A DNA stretch of 64,000 bases from Brucella grignonensis (GTDB lineage Bacteria > Pseudomonadota > Alphaproteobacteria > Rhizobiales > Rhizobiaceae), in the NCBI RefSeq assembly GCF_002252505.1, contig NZ_NNRL01000169.1, forward strand, positions 124,001 to 188,000. The letters are read 5' to 3'. Within the stretch, counting starts at the first letter, position 1; the number at the start of each line of letters is the position of its first letter. Positions 35,150 to 44,417 of the stretch are shown here, in pieces. Under the pieces are notes generated by a model. It was not told the origin of the DNA. It did no database searches and saw only the letters and a list, made by a program, of their open reading frames with translations. The translations under genes and the position numbers were made by a program.

Positions 35150-36844
35150 ATTGAATCCGGTCGTGACACCAATCTGAAGAGTGCGGTTGTCGAAGGCGAG
35201 AGCATCACGGCCAATGTCGGGCGTGATCTCAACATCATCTCTGTTCCTGATACGGGTGAAAGCTCCAACAAGTCGTCTTCGTTCGGCGTCAGCGGCTCAT
35301 TGAGCGGAGGAACGCCGAAAGTTACCGGTGTGTCACCGGGCTTCGGAACTGGCTCCGGTGAAACCAACTGGATCGGCGAGCAGTCCGGTCTCGTATCGAA
35401 AGGCGAGATGGATGTTCGCGTCGAGGGCAACACGCATCTTGGCGCAGGCAAGATCGTTTCCGAAAGCGGCGATCTGAAGCTTGATACTGGTACGCTGACC
35501 CATGAAGACTTCTCTGGCTCGAAGAAATATGAAGGCTTCGACATTCAGGCTAATATCGACCTGACGCCGAAGGATGCAGACGGCAACAAGCAGCAGCAGC
35601 CGGATCAGACCTCTCAGCCAAAAAACTCAGCTGAAGGCACCTATCAGCTAGACGACACGCGTCAGGAAGTCCGTGCCACCGTCGGGCCGGGTGAGATCAT
35701 CATCCGTGACAAGGACAAACAGGCGGAACTCGAAACCAGCGGCCAAACCGAAGACCTCGCCGCGCTCAACCGTGATCCTGACAAAGCCTATGAGATCACC
35801 AAGGATAAGCATGTCGAGATCGACTATTATCTGTCAGATACTTCAGTAAAGGCGGCGATTGAGGGTGGGGCCGGAGTTGCCAAAATTGTTGGTGGATTGC
35901 TAGACCGGATTAGTGAACCAGCACTAGCTTCCGCACTACGTAATGAAGATATCGATCCTGCCGAAGCTCTTCGGCAACTCCAGTCCGGCGCGTGTTTTGA
36001 ACAACGCGGCGATGTATTTAATTTATGGGATTGGATTGTACCTTCTGCTTATGCCGCAGGATGTCAACTGGAGACCTTGTCGGGTAAGGTGATCACGATC
36101 CATGACCGTGATAGCTGTATAGAAGCGCTCGGAAAAGCACTTTACGCTCAGGCTATTGGAGTCTGGAGCAACCGGGATAGCCTCCGTGAGGGGCTTTGGG
36201 AAGGATTAAAGGATCAGGGGAACGAATTCGTCGATCTCGTTTCCGACCCTTACGGCTTGGCCAAGTCCATAGGCAATGTCGCTTTGGAAATTGTTGCCGA
36301 CCCCGTCGCAGCTGGCTTCAAATATGGATATGATGCTGCCGACAGCATCTATGAAAAGTCGCTGCTCTACACTCAAGCCTTAGCCAACGAAAACTACGAA
36401 GCAGCTGGCAGACACTTGGCAAGTTTGACAATCGATCTAGCCATGAAGGCTGCGGGCGGCGTCGGTGCGGGTTATACCGCCGTCAAATCTGCAGACAAAA
36501 TCGCTGCGCTTAAGAATATTGAGAGGATTGAGAAGGCCGCCCCGATAAAAATATCCACAGCCATACAGCCTGTGGTGGGAGACCCGAAATTACAAAATTT
36601 GATGGATAATATTTATAAGGGAACACGCAATCCCAATAGGGTCGGCGATGGAACGCTTGCAGATGCGGTGAGGTATGAGCGAGCTACTGGAGGAACTGTC
36701 GGTGGACGAACTCATACTATCAAAGCTGAGGAAACTATAGTGGGCTTGCAGAATTGGTTGGATAGAAATCCTCATGCTCTTCAGGTGGACAGGCAAGAGG
36801 CGATAACCCAAATTCAAAGTCTAAAAAATGCACTTGGGAAATGA
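35150..36844 (+). pseudogene. Orphan cdiA-CT module (N-terminally incomplete cdiA copy with a second toxin tail)
   Basis: The frame opens at 35147 just after a stop and has no proper start; the first 690 bp (35151 to about 35839) copy 33117 to about 33805 of cdiA at a constant offset of 2034 bp without gaps, up to the KDKHVEIDYYLSDTS boundary. After that the tail is new: it shares only the WIV(A/P)SAYA motif with the first tail (DWIVPSAYAAGCQ) and ends in a toxin-like domain with LMDNIYKGTRNPNRVGDG, YERATGGTVGGRTHTIKAEE and a helical end ITQIQSLKNALGK. I do not recognise this toxin with certainty. Unexpressed on its own, it could replace the EndoU tail by recombination in the 690-bp repeat. 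TTG 35300 is the first possible internal start. Confidence 0.85.
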
Positions 36845-37191
36845 GTATGAGTAAAAAATCGGAAATTTTTGTTTCGAGTCTCGCCAAGATGTTTCCACTT
36901 CTAGCGGGAGCCTTTGAGGAACACTTAAAAGACAATGATCGAATTCTGCCTCATATTCTTATGGCTGATTATTGCCGTGTTGTTCTGAATGCTGATAAAA
37001 ATGACACTTGGATTGTAAGCTTTTTAGAGGAGTTGGAGAAATCCTTTTCGTTGAGTTCGGATGATCCGGTGAGTAATTTGATCGCTGTGTCGTTTGTTGA
37101 GAATTTGCCTTACACGAATGAAGGGCATTGGATCGTAGATCGTCTGGGACATAAGTTGCGTAAACAGTATGCACGTTTTTTTTCTTATTAA
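36841..37191 (+). CDS. Orphan CDI immunity protein
   Basis: A 116-residue AT-rich acidic protein that starts with an ATGA overlap on the orphan toxin frame (a second ATG is at 36847). FVSSLAKMFPLLAGAFEEHL, LPHILMADYCRVVLNA and LIAVSFVENLPYTNEGHWI are its recognisable blocks; this pattern (a long helix, then 'HL..AD', then 'SFLENLP') resembles a widespread family of small immunity or DUF7674-like proteins, recalled from memory. It would protect against the second toxin tail. Retention of an intact immunity gene next to a start-less toxin module is expected for an orphan module, since kin may still carry the active toxin. Confidence 0.8.
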   Translation: MSMSKKSEIFVSSLAKMFPLLAGAFEEHLKDNDRILPHILMADYCRVVLNADKNDTWIVSFLEELEKSFSLSSDDPVSNLIAVSFVENLPYTNEGHWIVDRLGHKLRKQYARFFSY

Positions 37192-37271
37192 TAAACTGGC
37201 AGGATGCTGAAGGTACTTGGGCGTTATTATTTTTTAAGGCTAAATGAGTTGGTGAAGTTCCGACACGCAGG

Positions 37272-37441
37272 CTGGACTCCGAAGGATGCGGACGGCAACA
37301 AGCAGCAGCAGCCGGATCAGACCTCACAGCCGCGAACAACTGCGGAAGGCACGTATCAGCTCGACGATACGCGGCAGGAAGTGCGTGCCACCGTCGGACC
37401 GGGTGAATCATTATTCGTGACAAGGACAAGCAGGCTGAACT
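37272..37441 (+). pseudogene. Third, broken cdiA-CT fragment
   Basis: About 170 bp equivalent to cdiA 33529-33697 (TPKDADGNKQQQPDQTSQP, then TAEGTYQLDDTRQEVRATVG). A one-base loss near 37407 shifts the frame (GPGES instead of GPGEI), and the copy stops at 37441, exactly where the IS3-family end begins. It is a further pretoxin repeat unit whose toxin and immunity parts were lost or replaced by the insertion. Confidence 0.8.
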
Positions 37442-37442
37442 G

Positions 37443-37611
37443 GTGACGTTGCCCCCAAGTTTTATCCAGTTTTGAGTTCGCTCCAGCGGTTTTGGGTTGC
37501 TGTATTCGGGGCGGTAGCGGCGGGTTGCGGTGCGGAGCCGTTCCGGCTGCGCAGCACCGCATCACGTCGCGGGTTGATTGTCTGAGCGAACTCGGCAGGC
37601 GTCATCCAGCC
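37443..37611 (-). mobile_element. IS3-family element remnant: 3' end of transposase OrfB and one terminal repeat
   Basis: On the minus strand, 37611-37462 reads GWMTPAEFAQTINPRRDAVL, then RSRNGSAPQPAATAPNTATQ and a stop after ELKTG. This is the usual C-terminus of IS3-family OrfB proteins (GWMTPAEFA box). The sequence 37443-37467, beginning TGACGTTGCCCCC, is the probable inverted repeat at the element end. Everything upstream in the transposase, including the DDE catalytic core, is missing at about 37611. It interrupts the third CDI module. Confidence 0.75.
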
Positions 37612-38082
37612 ACCGCAAATCACGTAAGTTAAAACGCGCAATCGTATCCACGGGCACTATGACGTTCGACACTTCGGTTGTGTAAAAAAATATGGCGAAA
37701 ACGTGATTTTGCCATACGTCACGAAGCTGTCTTCTATTGCTCAAACGATTTAGCGGTAGCTTGGCGTTTAATTCTTCCGTATGGTTAACATCAGTCGTTG
37801 TCCTGATAGCTGCTGCTTCACTTCGGTCGTGAATACAGTGGAGAGGGAGCATTGTGCGGTATATATCTGGCAACGTATCACGGCATGGTTTTAATACATT
37901 GTTTTAAAATTCTTTAAACAACTTCGGCAGGATATATTTGTAAACAAGCAATCCGTTTCTCGCCTCACCTCCAAAGGGCATTCTTGTATGCGATAACACG
38001 CATAAATTTAGCCAATCACCTAAAATGCTATCGCGGAATACCGCTGATATTGATAGTGTATAATGAGAACTTTGGGGGAATC
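37612..38082. other. Non-coding gap between IS remnant and druM
   Basis: No gene is seen. It contains an imperfect hairpin at 37691-37716, an AT-rich stretch from about 37880 to 38080, and TATAAT at 38059-38064, a good -10 candidate 19 bp before the druM start with no clear -35. GGGGGAATC precedes the druM ATG. A 14-bp stretch at 37610-37623 recurs with one mismatch at 52609-52622. Confidence 0.5.
37691..37716. repeat. Imperfect palindrome, copy 2 of the TGGCAAAA family
   Basis: TATGGCGAAAA (37691-37701) faces TTTTGCCATA (37707-37716) around CGTGA-type spacer bases, with one extra G in the left arm. The core matches the perfect hairpins at 6107-6150 and 52366-52397. Confidence 0.5.
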
Positions 38083-39897
38083 ATGCAGACTGCTATCGAT
38101 CTCTATTCCGGCTGCGGCGGAATGTCGGCCGGTGCTGCCATCGCGATCCCCGATCTCGACGTGAAGTGGGCGCTGGATATCGACACTAACGCTGCCACGA
38201 CGTTCAAGAAAGCTCACCCGCAAACCCTAGTTGATTGCTGCGACGTCTCGCTGGTATCGGCTACTGACGTGATTGAGCGGGCGGGAATAGAGAAAATCGA
38301 CTGGTTCTTCGCAGGCCCGACTTGTCAGGCCGTCAGTACGATGGGCGTGTTTCACCTTGATGATCCGCGAAACGCGCTATTCGTACATTTCATCCGCTTA
38401 CTCGACGGTTTCACCGCAGCTGGACGGCGTCCGCACCGTGTTATCATGGAAAACGTTCCTGGCGTCGTCTATGGTAAGAACCTTGTCATCGTGAAAGAGC
38501 TATTTAAGCTCTTCGAGGATCGCGGTTACCACGTCTTCGCTGACGTCGTGAACATGGCTGATTATGGTCTTCCGCAACTCCGCAACAGGTTTATCCTCAT
38601 AGCGTCGCTGAACCCGACCCCGTCTACATTTCCAAAGCCGACTCATAGTGTTGATGGCAGTCGTGGCCTACCTTCATATGTTACGGTTTTGGAAGCCATT
38701 GGCGATTTCGTGCACCCGCCTTCCAGGGACGGGAAAGCCTTCACCAACCTGCCGCCTTCGCCGACTGCGTTTCAACGCTTTGTCGCGAATTCTAATGGTG
38801 AGGTTGCCAACCACTGGTGCAACATTCTCACCGACCTCAACCGAAAGCGGATCTCGAAGGTACCGCAGGGTGGTTCGTGGAAAGACATCCCGCCGGAGCT
38901 GCTGCCCGATCGTTTCCGCCGCGTGCGCCTAACCGATTATGCGACGCTCTATGGACGGCTGCACGATGCATCACCCGCTTATACGATCTCAGCAGGGTTC
39001 GGGAACGTGACCTCTGGGTGCTTCACTCACCCAACCGAGGACAGGCCGTTGTCAGTGCGAGAAGGTGCGCGACTTCAGGGGTTCCCCGATAGCTTTGAGT
39101 TTACTGGACCCCGCGGACAACAGTATAGACAGGTGGGTAACGCTGTCCCGCCATTCTTTATGATGCAGCTCGTCCGCCATCTTCTGGCCGGGGCTGTGGA
39201 GGGTGTCCCCGCCAGGATTACCTCTGAGGTGATCGCCAGCGACCGCAAGCTTCCCCCTATGGTGAAGCGCTACATGAACAAAAAGAACGATTCCGAACGG
39301 TCGGGCAACGGATACGGCAGTGGCACCTACTGGCCTGCAGGATGGGGCGAGCCGATCCCCGTAGACGCGGTGGCCGCGAATGGATACCGCTTGAGCAACA
39401 CGAAACTTCGGTATCGTCGACGGGACGAGTGGCGTGTCTCTCGCGATAAGTTCACCGACCAGGATCTGGTCGCTGTGTATGAGGAGCAACAGCACCGTGG
39501 CATCGGCCCTGAAAGCATGATCGCCCTGCCTCTGACGCGGGAAGACGAGGTCGATGCTATCGACCGGGCCATCGTCCAACTTCTTGCTATCGTCGGTTCG
39601 AAGCCTTGGCAGTTCGAACTCGACATCCCGGTACGCTATCTCCGTGCGCGCTTGAAGCTTCTGCACGACCAGCTTTCCGAAAGACGAGTCTCAAATCTTC
39701 CACCTCTAGCAATGACTGAGGATGGTACGACGGTTCTCCTCGGTAGCCGCATGGGAACGCTTCTTCTCGCACGGCTGACCTTCGAGGACACGGACATGTC
39801 GGTCAGCGAGTCACTCAAGACACCGCATCTTGTGCTCCACCCCGAGCCGCCGCGCCGGAACGGCAGGAGCCAATCCGAGGATTTTTGCTACCGATAG
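38083..39897 (+). CDS. druM: DruM: DNA (cytosine-5) methyltransferase of a Druantia type II system
   Basis: A 604-residue protein. Residues 1-375 are a C5-methyltransferase: motif I TAIDLYSGCGGMSAGAAI, motif IV FAGPTCQAVS with catalytic Cys81, motif VI VIMENVPGV, motif VIII LPQLRNRFILIA, motif IX/X REGARLQGFPDS and QVGNAVPP. Motif IV has Thr80 where Pro is near-universal (PCQ). The last 230 residues are an extension without known motifs. The ATG at 38083 follows GGGGGA; an open stretch further upstream is unlike the family. Placed before druF, druG and druE it matches the type II Druantia gene order, where the methylase probably marks self DNA. Its base composition is richer in G+C than the flanks. 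Confidence 0.85.
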   Translation: MQTAIDLYSGCGGMSAGAAIAIPDLDVKWALDIDTNAATTFKKAHPQTLVDCCDVSLVSATDVIERAGIEKIDWFFAGPTCQAVSTMGVFHLDDPRNALFVHFIRLLDGFTAAGRRPHRVIMENVPGVVYGKNLVIVKELFKLFEDRGYHVFADVVNMADYGLPQLRNRFILIASLNPTPSTFPKPTHSVDGSRGLPSYVTVLEAIGDFVHPPSRDGKAFTNLPPSPTAFQRFVANSNGEVANHWCNILTDLNRKRISKVPQGGSWKDIPPELLPDRFRRVRLTDYATLYGRLHDASPAYTISAGFGNVTSGCFTHPTEDRPLSVREGARLQGFPDSFEFTGPRGQQYRQVGNAVPPFFMMQLVRHLLAGAVEGVPARITSEVIASDRKLPPMVKRYMNKKNDSERSGNGYGSGTYWPAGWGEPIPVDAVAANGYRLSNTKLRYRRRDEWRVSRDKFTDQDLVAVYEEQQHRGIGPESMIALPLTREDEVDAIDRAIVQLLAIVGSKPWQFELDIPVRYLRARLKLLHDQLSERRVSNLPPLAMTEDGTTVLLGSRMGTLLLARLTFEDTDMSVSESLKTPHLVLHPEPPRRNGRSQSEDFCYR

Positions 39898-39948
39898 GGG
39901 GGCGGCACTGCCTTTCGGTTGGGGATGTGAGGGGGAGGCGAAGAAAGA

Positions 39949-42381
39949 TTGGGAAATTTCGAGGCGGAATGCATCCAAAGATATTTTCTGGCTCCGGGCA
40001 GCACCGGTCCGATCGGCAGTGTCTACGTCGCCGATGACGATCTCCTCGACATCTTCTCCACCGACAATCTTGCGGTCGCCCGGCAGGCGATGCTCAAATC
40101 CCTGCCGCACGCCTCGGTTCTCAGGGCATGGTTCTCCGGAGAGTTCCAGCCGAGGGCAGGCAGAAAGCCGGAGTATGTCCGCATCCTGATGTTCCTTTGC
40201 TGGATGCAGACGACCACGACCAGGATCGGTGGAGAACGTGACTTCCGTGAGCTTCTGGAAAAGCAGCTCAACGACCGCTTCCAGGACATGAACGGCCTCA
40301 ACCCGATGTGGGAGCACCTGCGTGACTTCCTCGCACAGGAGCATGGCATCGATCTCGTCCTGCCGGGCATCCATCCGCACAGGCAGATCGGCCGCACGTT
40401 GCGCATCGCGTTTCCGACATGGCGCGACCGCGACACCATGCGCAAGGTCAAGAACGCCATTTCCGACGACTATTTGCTCGATCCCCTAACGGTCTCCAAC
40501 CGCATACACACCTCGCGGCACCTGTTCAGCGATGCCATGCAGTCATTAGACTACAATTTCCGGAAGTTCGATCTCGCAATGAAGCGGGGCGGACGCGAAT
40601 ACATGGAGACTCCATTCTGGCAGGCCTGGTATTCGATCGTGGCGGAACAGGCCGCAATGGAGGAGATCGTGGTTGCAGAGGGAGATTTCGGAGAGCACGA
40701 ACTTTTCCGCGTCTCGCCGCTTGGCGAACGGATAGCGATCATGAGCCCCGAAGACGCCCTCGCTCTTGTCCCCAAAGCTCTCGGGAAGCTCATTCGAAAC
40801 GGGATCGTATTCCTCGAGAACGTTGGCTTCGGAAAATACCGGGCTATAACGTCGCCGTCTAACACCCTCCTGATGAAACGTTCGAAGCTGGCCGAATGTT
40901 GTTCCGAGGCAATCCGCTCGGTGGCTGGACTGAATGCAGGTTGGGTCGTGGCCAATTTTCGGAATCGCATCGAGGGAGGAGTCCTGACGGAACGCACCCC
41001 GAGGGAGTTCGGCTGGCGCGACGGCATCAGGGTTGGCGGAGCTTACCTTGGGCGCACGCCGCTGGCCCCGTCCATCACTGGTCCCATGCCGGCAGCAATC
41101 AAGGTCGAAAAGAGCAGCAAGGCGGTTGAAATGGTGCCGAACGGCGAGGGACTGTCATTTCCCGACGGAGTTCATTCGGGTACCTTCACCGCCCGCAGCC
41201 TGCGGGAAACCCGCGAGATACTTCTTATCCCTCGCGCAAACGAGGTCAGCGACATCCGCCGTCTGGCTTTCGATTTCTCAAAGGAGATATCGGAGGACGA
41301 GTTCCACCACGACACTGTGCCATCCCTTGCCTCCAGCATCGAGGAATGGAACGGTATGCGCACTCCTCCATGCGATGCCCTGGTGACGATCGGGGAAGCC
41401 CTGTACGAGCGGACTGCCCGGGGACTTTCATTCTCCGAGGCGATCGAGATCGTCTTGAGAGGCATGCCCGAGGACGACCGCCCCTCCGAATGGGATCTGC
41501 TTCGATCCTTCTCCGATGCCGGTTGGCTGGAGATGACGCTGCTCCGCCATTTCCCTGTGCGCCGGATATTGCAAAACCCGCTGACGGCCGAATGTGTCGG
41601 CGATGATCTTGTCAGGATCAGCGGTCCGACTCCGATCGCGGTGGTGGAACGCCTCCATGCTGCGGCAGGGGCCGTTGGAGCAAAGATCGAAACATGGAAC
41701 GGACTGTCGAAGTGGGCGCTGCCCCGTCATGCCGTCAGGTGTCCGAACGAGCGTATCCGCGAGGATTTCCTCGGAAGAATGGCTCTCACGGAAAAGCCCG
41801 CATCCAGACGGGCGCAGGCCGATATCGCCGACACGACCGGAGTCCACGCATACCAAGTGATAGGCAAGTTCGATGAGGAGCGCGGCCTCTTCGTGGTCCG
41901 CTACGACGAAAAGGTTGCCGACGGCCTCTATAGGCTCGAGCGGAAAGAATCCCGTAACCCCTTCCTGTACCGCTCGGTGGTCGCAGGAAAACCTGCGCAG
42001 AACTACGTATCGCCCTCGGTGGCGATCCTCTCGCATTACCTGCGCGGCAAAGGCCCGCTGTTTCTCCATTACGGAGGCACGATGCAGCCGCACCGCCCGC
42101 GTGTTCTCCTGCCTTCAAGCTGGGCGCGATGGGCGTCCGACAGAGTGCTCTGCAACGCCGCTCCCGGGTTGTCCGCGGGATCGTGGCGATACCAGTACGC
42201 CGTCGGTGCCTCAACCCTTGCCGCCATATCCCGGCTCCTCCCGGTGAAGGAGCATGCAGCCAGAACAACCACGGAATGGATTGGCAGGTTCATCGCATCG
42301 GCCTCCAGCCGGGGACGGGCGATCCATGACAGCACATCACAGGCGACGCGGATTGCCCGCGGCACGCCGGGAAAGAGATAG
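39949..42381 (+). CDS. druF: DruF-like protein of a Druantia type II system
   Basis: An 810-residue cytoplasmic protein without signal peptide or membrane segments and without a motif I can name. The start appears to be TTG 39949, with GGGGGAGG about ten bases upstream; the frame starts GNFEAECIQRYFLAPGSTGP. Recognisable features are a helical N-terminal third (RILMFLCWMQTTTTRIGGER), a central part with RNGIVFLENVGFGKYRAITS and a C-terminal part with PFLYRSVVAGKPAQNYVSPS. The TAG stop is three bases before the druG start, so translation is coupled. I assign DruF from order (methylase, F, G, giant helicase) and length, not from a sequence match I can verify. Biochemical role unknown. Confidence 0.65.
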   Translation: MGNFEAECIQRYFLAPGSTGPIGSVYVADDDLLDIFSTDNLAVARQAMLKSLPHASVLRAWFSGEFQPRAGRKPEYVRILMFLCWMQTTTTRIGGERDFRELLEKQLNDRFQDMNGLNPMWEHLRDFLAQEHGIDLVLPGIHPHRQIGRTLRIAFPTWRDRDTMRKVKNAISDDYLLDPLTVSNRIHTSRHLFSDAMQSLDYNFRKFDLAMKRGGREYMETPFWQAWYSIVAEQAAMEEIVVAEGDFGEHELFRVSPLGERIAIMSPEDALALVPKALGKLIRNGIVFLENVGFGKYRAITSPSNTLLMKRSKLAECCSEAIRSVAGLNAGWVVANFRNRIEGGVLTERTPREFGWRDGIRVGGAYLGRTPLAPSITGPMPAAIKVEKSSKAVEMVPNGEGLSFPDGVHSGTFTARSLRETREILLIPRANEVSDIRRLAFDFSKEISEDEFHHDTVPSLASSIEEWNGMRTPPCDALVTIGEALYERTARGLSFSEAIEIVLRGMPEDDRPSEWDLLRSFSDAGWLEMTLLRHFPVRRILQNPLTAECVGDDLVRISGPTPIAVVERLHAAAGAVGAKIETWNGLSKWALPRHAVRCPNERIREDFLGRMALTEKPASRRAQADIADTTGVHAYQVIGKFDEERGLFVVRYDEKVADGLYRLERKESRNPFLYRSVVAGKPAQNYVSPSVAILSHYLRGKGPLFLHYGGTMQPHRPRVLLPSSWARWASDRVLCNAAPGLSAGSWRYQYAVGASTLAAISRLLPVKEHAARTTTEWIGRFIASASSRGRAIHDSTSQATRIARGTPGKR

Positions 42382-42384
42382 CGG

Positions 42385-44415
42385 ATGTCAGTATCAGGCA
42401 AGACGGTTTACAGAGTAAAGCAGGTTGTCGCACACGATGTCGCGATCATCGCCGAGGTCAAGGATGTAGACGGCGGCGAGGTCAAGGAGACCCGCGACAG
42501 CAGGATCGCCCTCGGCGGCATAGACTCGTTCTGGCTGGTCGGCGGAGAGAAGAAGGAGAAGAAGCTCGCTCTTCACAAGAAGGACACGCCTGTCCCCGCC
42601 CTAGCGGTGACCATTTCGCCGTTGGCGACGAGAATTCGTGGAAGAAGCCCAATCTTCGATCTCCCAAAGATCGCCAACGACATCGCCGTTCCCGGGAAGT
42701 TCGATGCCGTTTCGTTTGCCTCGGCCACAAGGCTCAATGTCGGCTACAGCCCTCAGGGGGGTGACCCCGATGAACGGCTTTCCGCGCTCATGGAGGGAAC
42801 GCTACACATTCCCCTCGAGGCTGCTGTCTCATCGATCGAGGTCAGGCCTGGCCGATGGCTGACATCGGGCTTCGATGTCCTGCCAGCGGGACGCTACGGA
42901 CTGCAACGTCAGTCCTTGCGCTCGGTCGCCACGGTCTCGCTCGAAAACCGGCCCGACATGATCAGGTTGGCACATGGCTTAGTCGTGTTCGTCTCCCAGC
43001 CTAAATGGTCGGAACCGAGGAACGTCGATCTTCGATCTGAGGAAGAGATATTGCAGTCCGCGGAGCGTTGGCTATCCCGCTCGACCGCTGTCGTCAGCCT
43101 TCCGGCCGACGTACGGTCCATGGCTCCCGCGGAGTTGCTACGCCTGCTTGCCGACAGGGCCGTCAACGAGGACGAGAAGGCTGATCTTGCGGCCGTTGCG
43201 GGACTTCTGTCGACGCGCAGCGAGCTTGCCGACATCCTGCCCGACATACTGAGACGGGATCCAGCATTCAAGGAAATGCTCGCCAGCTTTGAGGAATCCG
43301 AGATGGCGTGGATTCGAACCCAACTGGACGCGCAGATCCGCAGCGAGACGGAGGCGAGCAGTGCACGGCTGGCTGCGCTCCGAGGCGAGATCGCAGCCGC
43401 GGAAGCCATGCTCGAAACGTTCTCCCACCGGGAGGCACTCCTCAGGAGCGAGACCGAGAAGCACGAGGAGACGCTGCGCAGCAGGATCGCCAGCGCAGCG
43501 GAAGTAATTAGAAGCGAATCATCACGCGAAACCGCAGCCATCCGCGACGAAGTCGCCCTTTTGTGGGACGAGATCGCACAGATCACCACCGCTCCAGTCG
43601 CTCCGGTGGTGGCCGTGTCGGAACAGTCCGAGATCCCGCTCCCGGCTTCTTCGCTGCCGCCCATGGCTTCGGACGAGCAGAGGCAGAAGACCCTCCGTGA
43701 GATGGCTGTCGCGGTGGGTCTTTCGGCTTCGGAGATCGCTACCGTCATTGCGACGAGCACTGACAGTGTTCCGGTTCTCATCGGTGCCGACGCCATGGCC
43801 GCCGCGGTTGCCATCGTCACGGCGCTAGCCGGAGAGGAAGCCGCCATCGTCTTCTGCGATCCCACAAAGGTTTCGCTAGAGGATATCCTGAACGATGAAC
43901 ATTCCGGCCTCCTTGCCGCAATCAACAAGGCGAAGGAGCGGCCTGAGGCGCTCGCCGCCGCAGCATTTTGCAGCATTACCAACGCTCCTTGCGAATACTG
44001 GCTGCCGCAGATCGTTGAAATGAGAAAGGTAGGCCGACTTCCCCGCAACCTTGCGATCATCGCGAGCGCGGGCACGGATGGCATGCGCATCTCCATCCCC
44101 GATTCCGCACTCCGACATCTCTTCCCGTTGGCTACCTCGAAGTTGGCGCGACCCGGTGCCGTGAAGTTCGAAGGCCTCTGGCCATCGGCGAAGGCGGATC
44201 AGGAGCGGAGCCGCGAGGCTGTTGATCTCCTCATCGACCGTGGACTGGAAGGTACGGTCCTGCAGAGCATGTCGAAGGCACTCGCGTGTACGCCGTCCTG
44301 GTTGAAGGTCTCCGATCTCGCTGACGTCTTCCTGCGGCAGGCAAAATGGCTCGCGGCGAGTTCCGCGGGCGACGAGCACGAACACGATAAATACTTCAAA
44401 AACCTAGAGAGCTGA
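42385..44415 (+). CDS. druG: DruG-like protein of a Druantia type II system, with long coiled coil
   Basis: A 676-residue protein. Residues about 298-402 form a strong coiled coil rich in Glu, Arg and Ala (LDAQIRSETEASSARLAALR; SEPARATED further by HEETLRSRIASAAEVIRSES). The C-terminal third looks like an AAA-type nucleotide-binding fold with a worn Walker A (VPVLIGADAMAAAVAIVTAL, no GKT) and a Walker-B-like AIVFCDPTKVSLEDIL, so it may bind but not hydrolyse nucleotide. The N-terminal 250 residues are beta-rich. It starts three bases after druF and ends three bases before druE. The DruG name rests on position and size. A scaffold that holds the helicase and DruF is a reasonable guess. Confidence 0.65.
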   Translation: MSVSGKTVYRVKQVVAHDVAIIAEVKDVDGGEVKETRDSRIALGGIDSFWLVGGEKKEKKLALHKKDTPVPALAVTISPLATRIRGRSPIFDLPKIANDIAVPGKFDAVSFASATRLNVGYSPQGGDPDERLSALMEGTLHIPLEAAVSSIEVRPGRWLTSGFDVLPAGRYGLQRQSLRSVATVSLENRPDMIRLAHGLVVFVSQPKWSEPRNVDLRSEEEILQSAERWLSRSTAVVSLPADVRSMAPAELLRLLADRAVNEDEKADLAAVAGLLSTRSELADILPDILRRDPAFKEMLASFEESEMAWIRTQLDAQIRSETEASSARLAALRGEIAAAEAMLETFSHREALLRSETEKHEETLRSRIASAAEVIRSESSRETAAIRDEVALLWDEIAQITTAPVAPVVAVSEQSEIPLPASSLPPMASDEQRQKTLREMAVAVGLSASEIATVIATSTDSVPVLIGADAMAAAVAIVTALAGEEAAIVFCDPTKVSLEDILNDEHSGLLAAINKAKERPEALAAAAFCSITNAPCEYWLPQIVEMRKVGRLPRNLAIIASAGTDGMRISIPDSALRHLFPLATSKLARPGAVKFEGLWPSAKADQERSREAVDLLIDRGLEGTVLQSMSKALACTPSWLKVSDLADVFLRQAKWLAASSAGDEHEHDKYFKNLES

Positions 44416-44417
44416 AC

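Noticed and set aside
42909..44096. A 395-codon Ser/Ala-rich frame antisense to druG
   Set aside because: Low-complexity composition typical of antisense frames in G+C-rich genes; no start signal.
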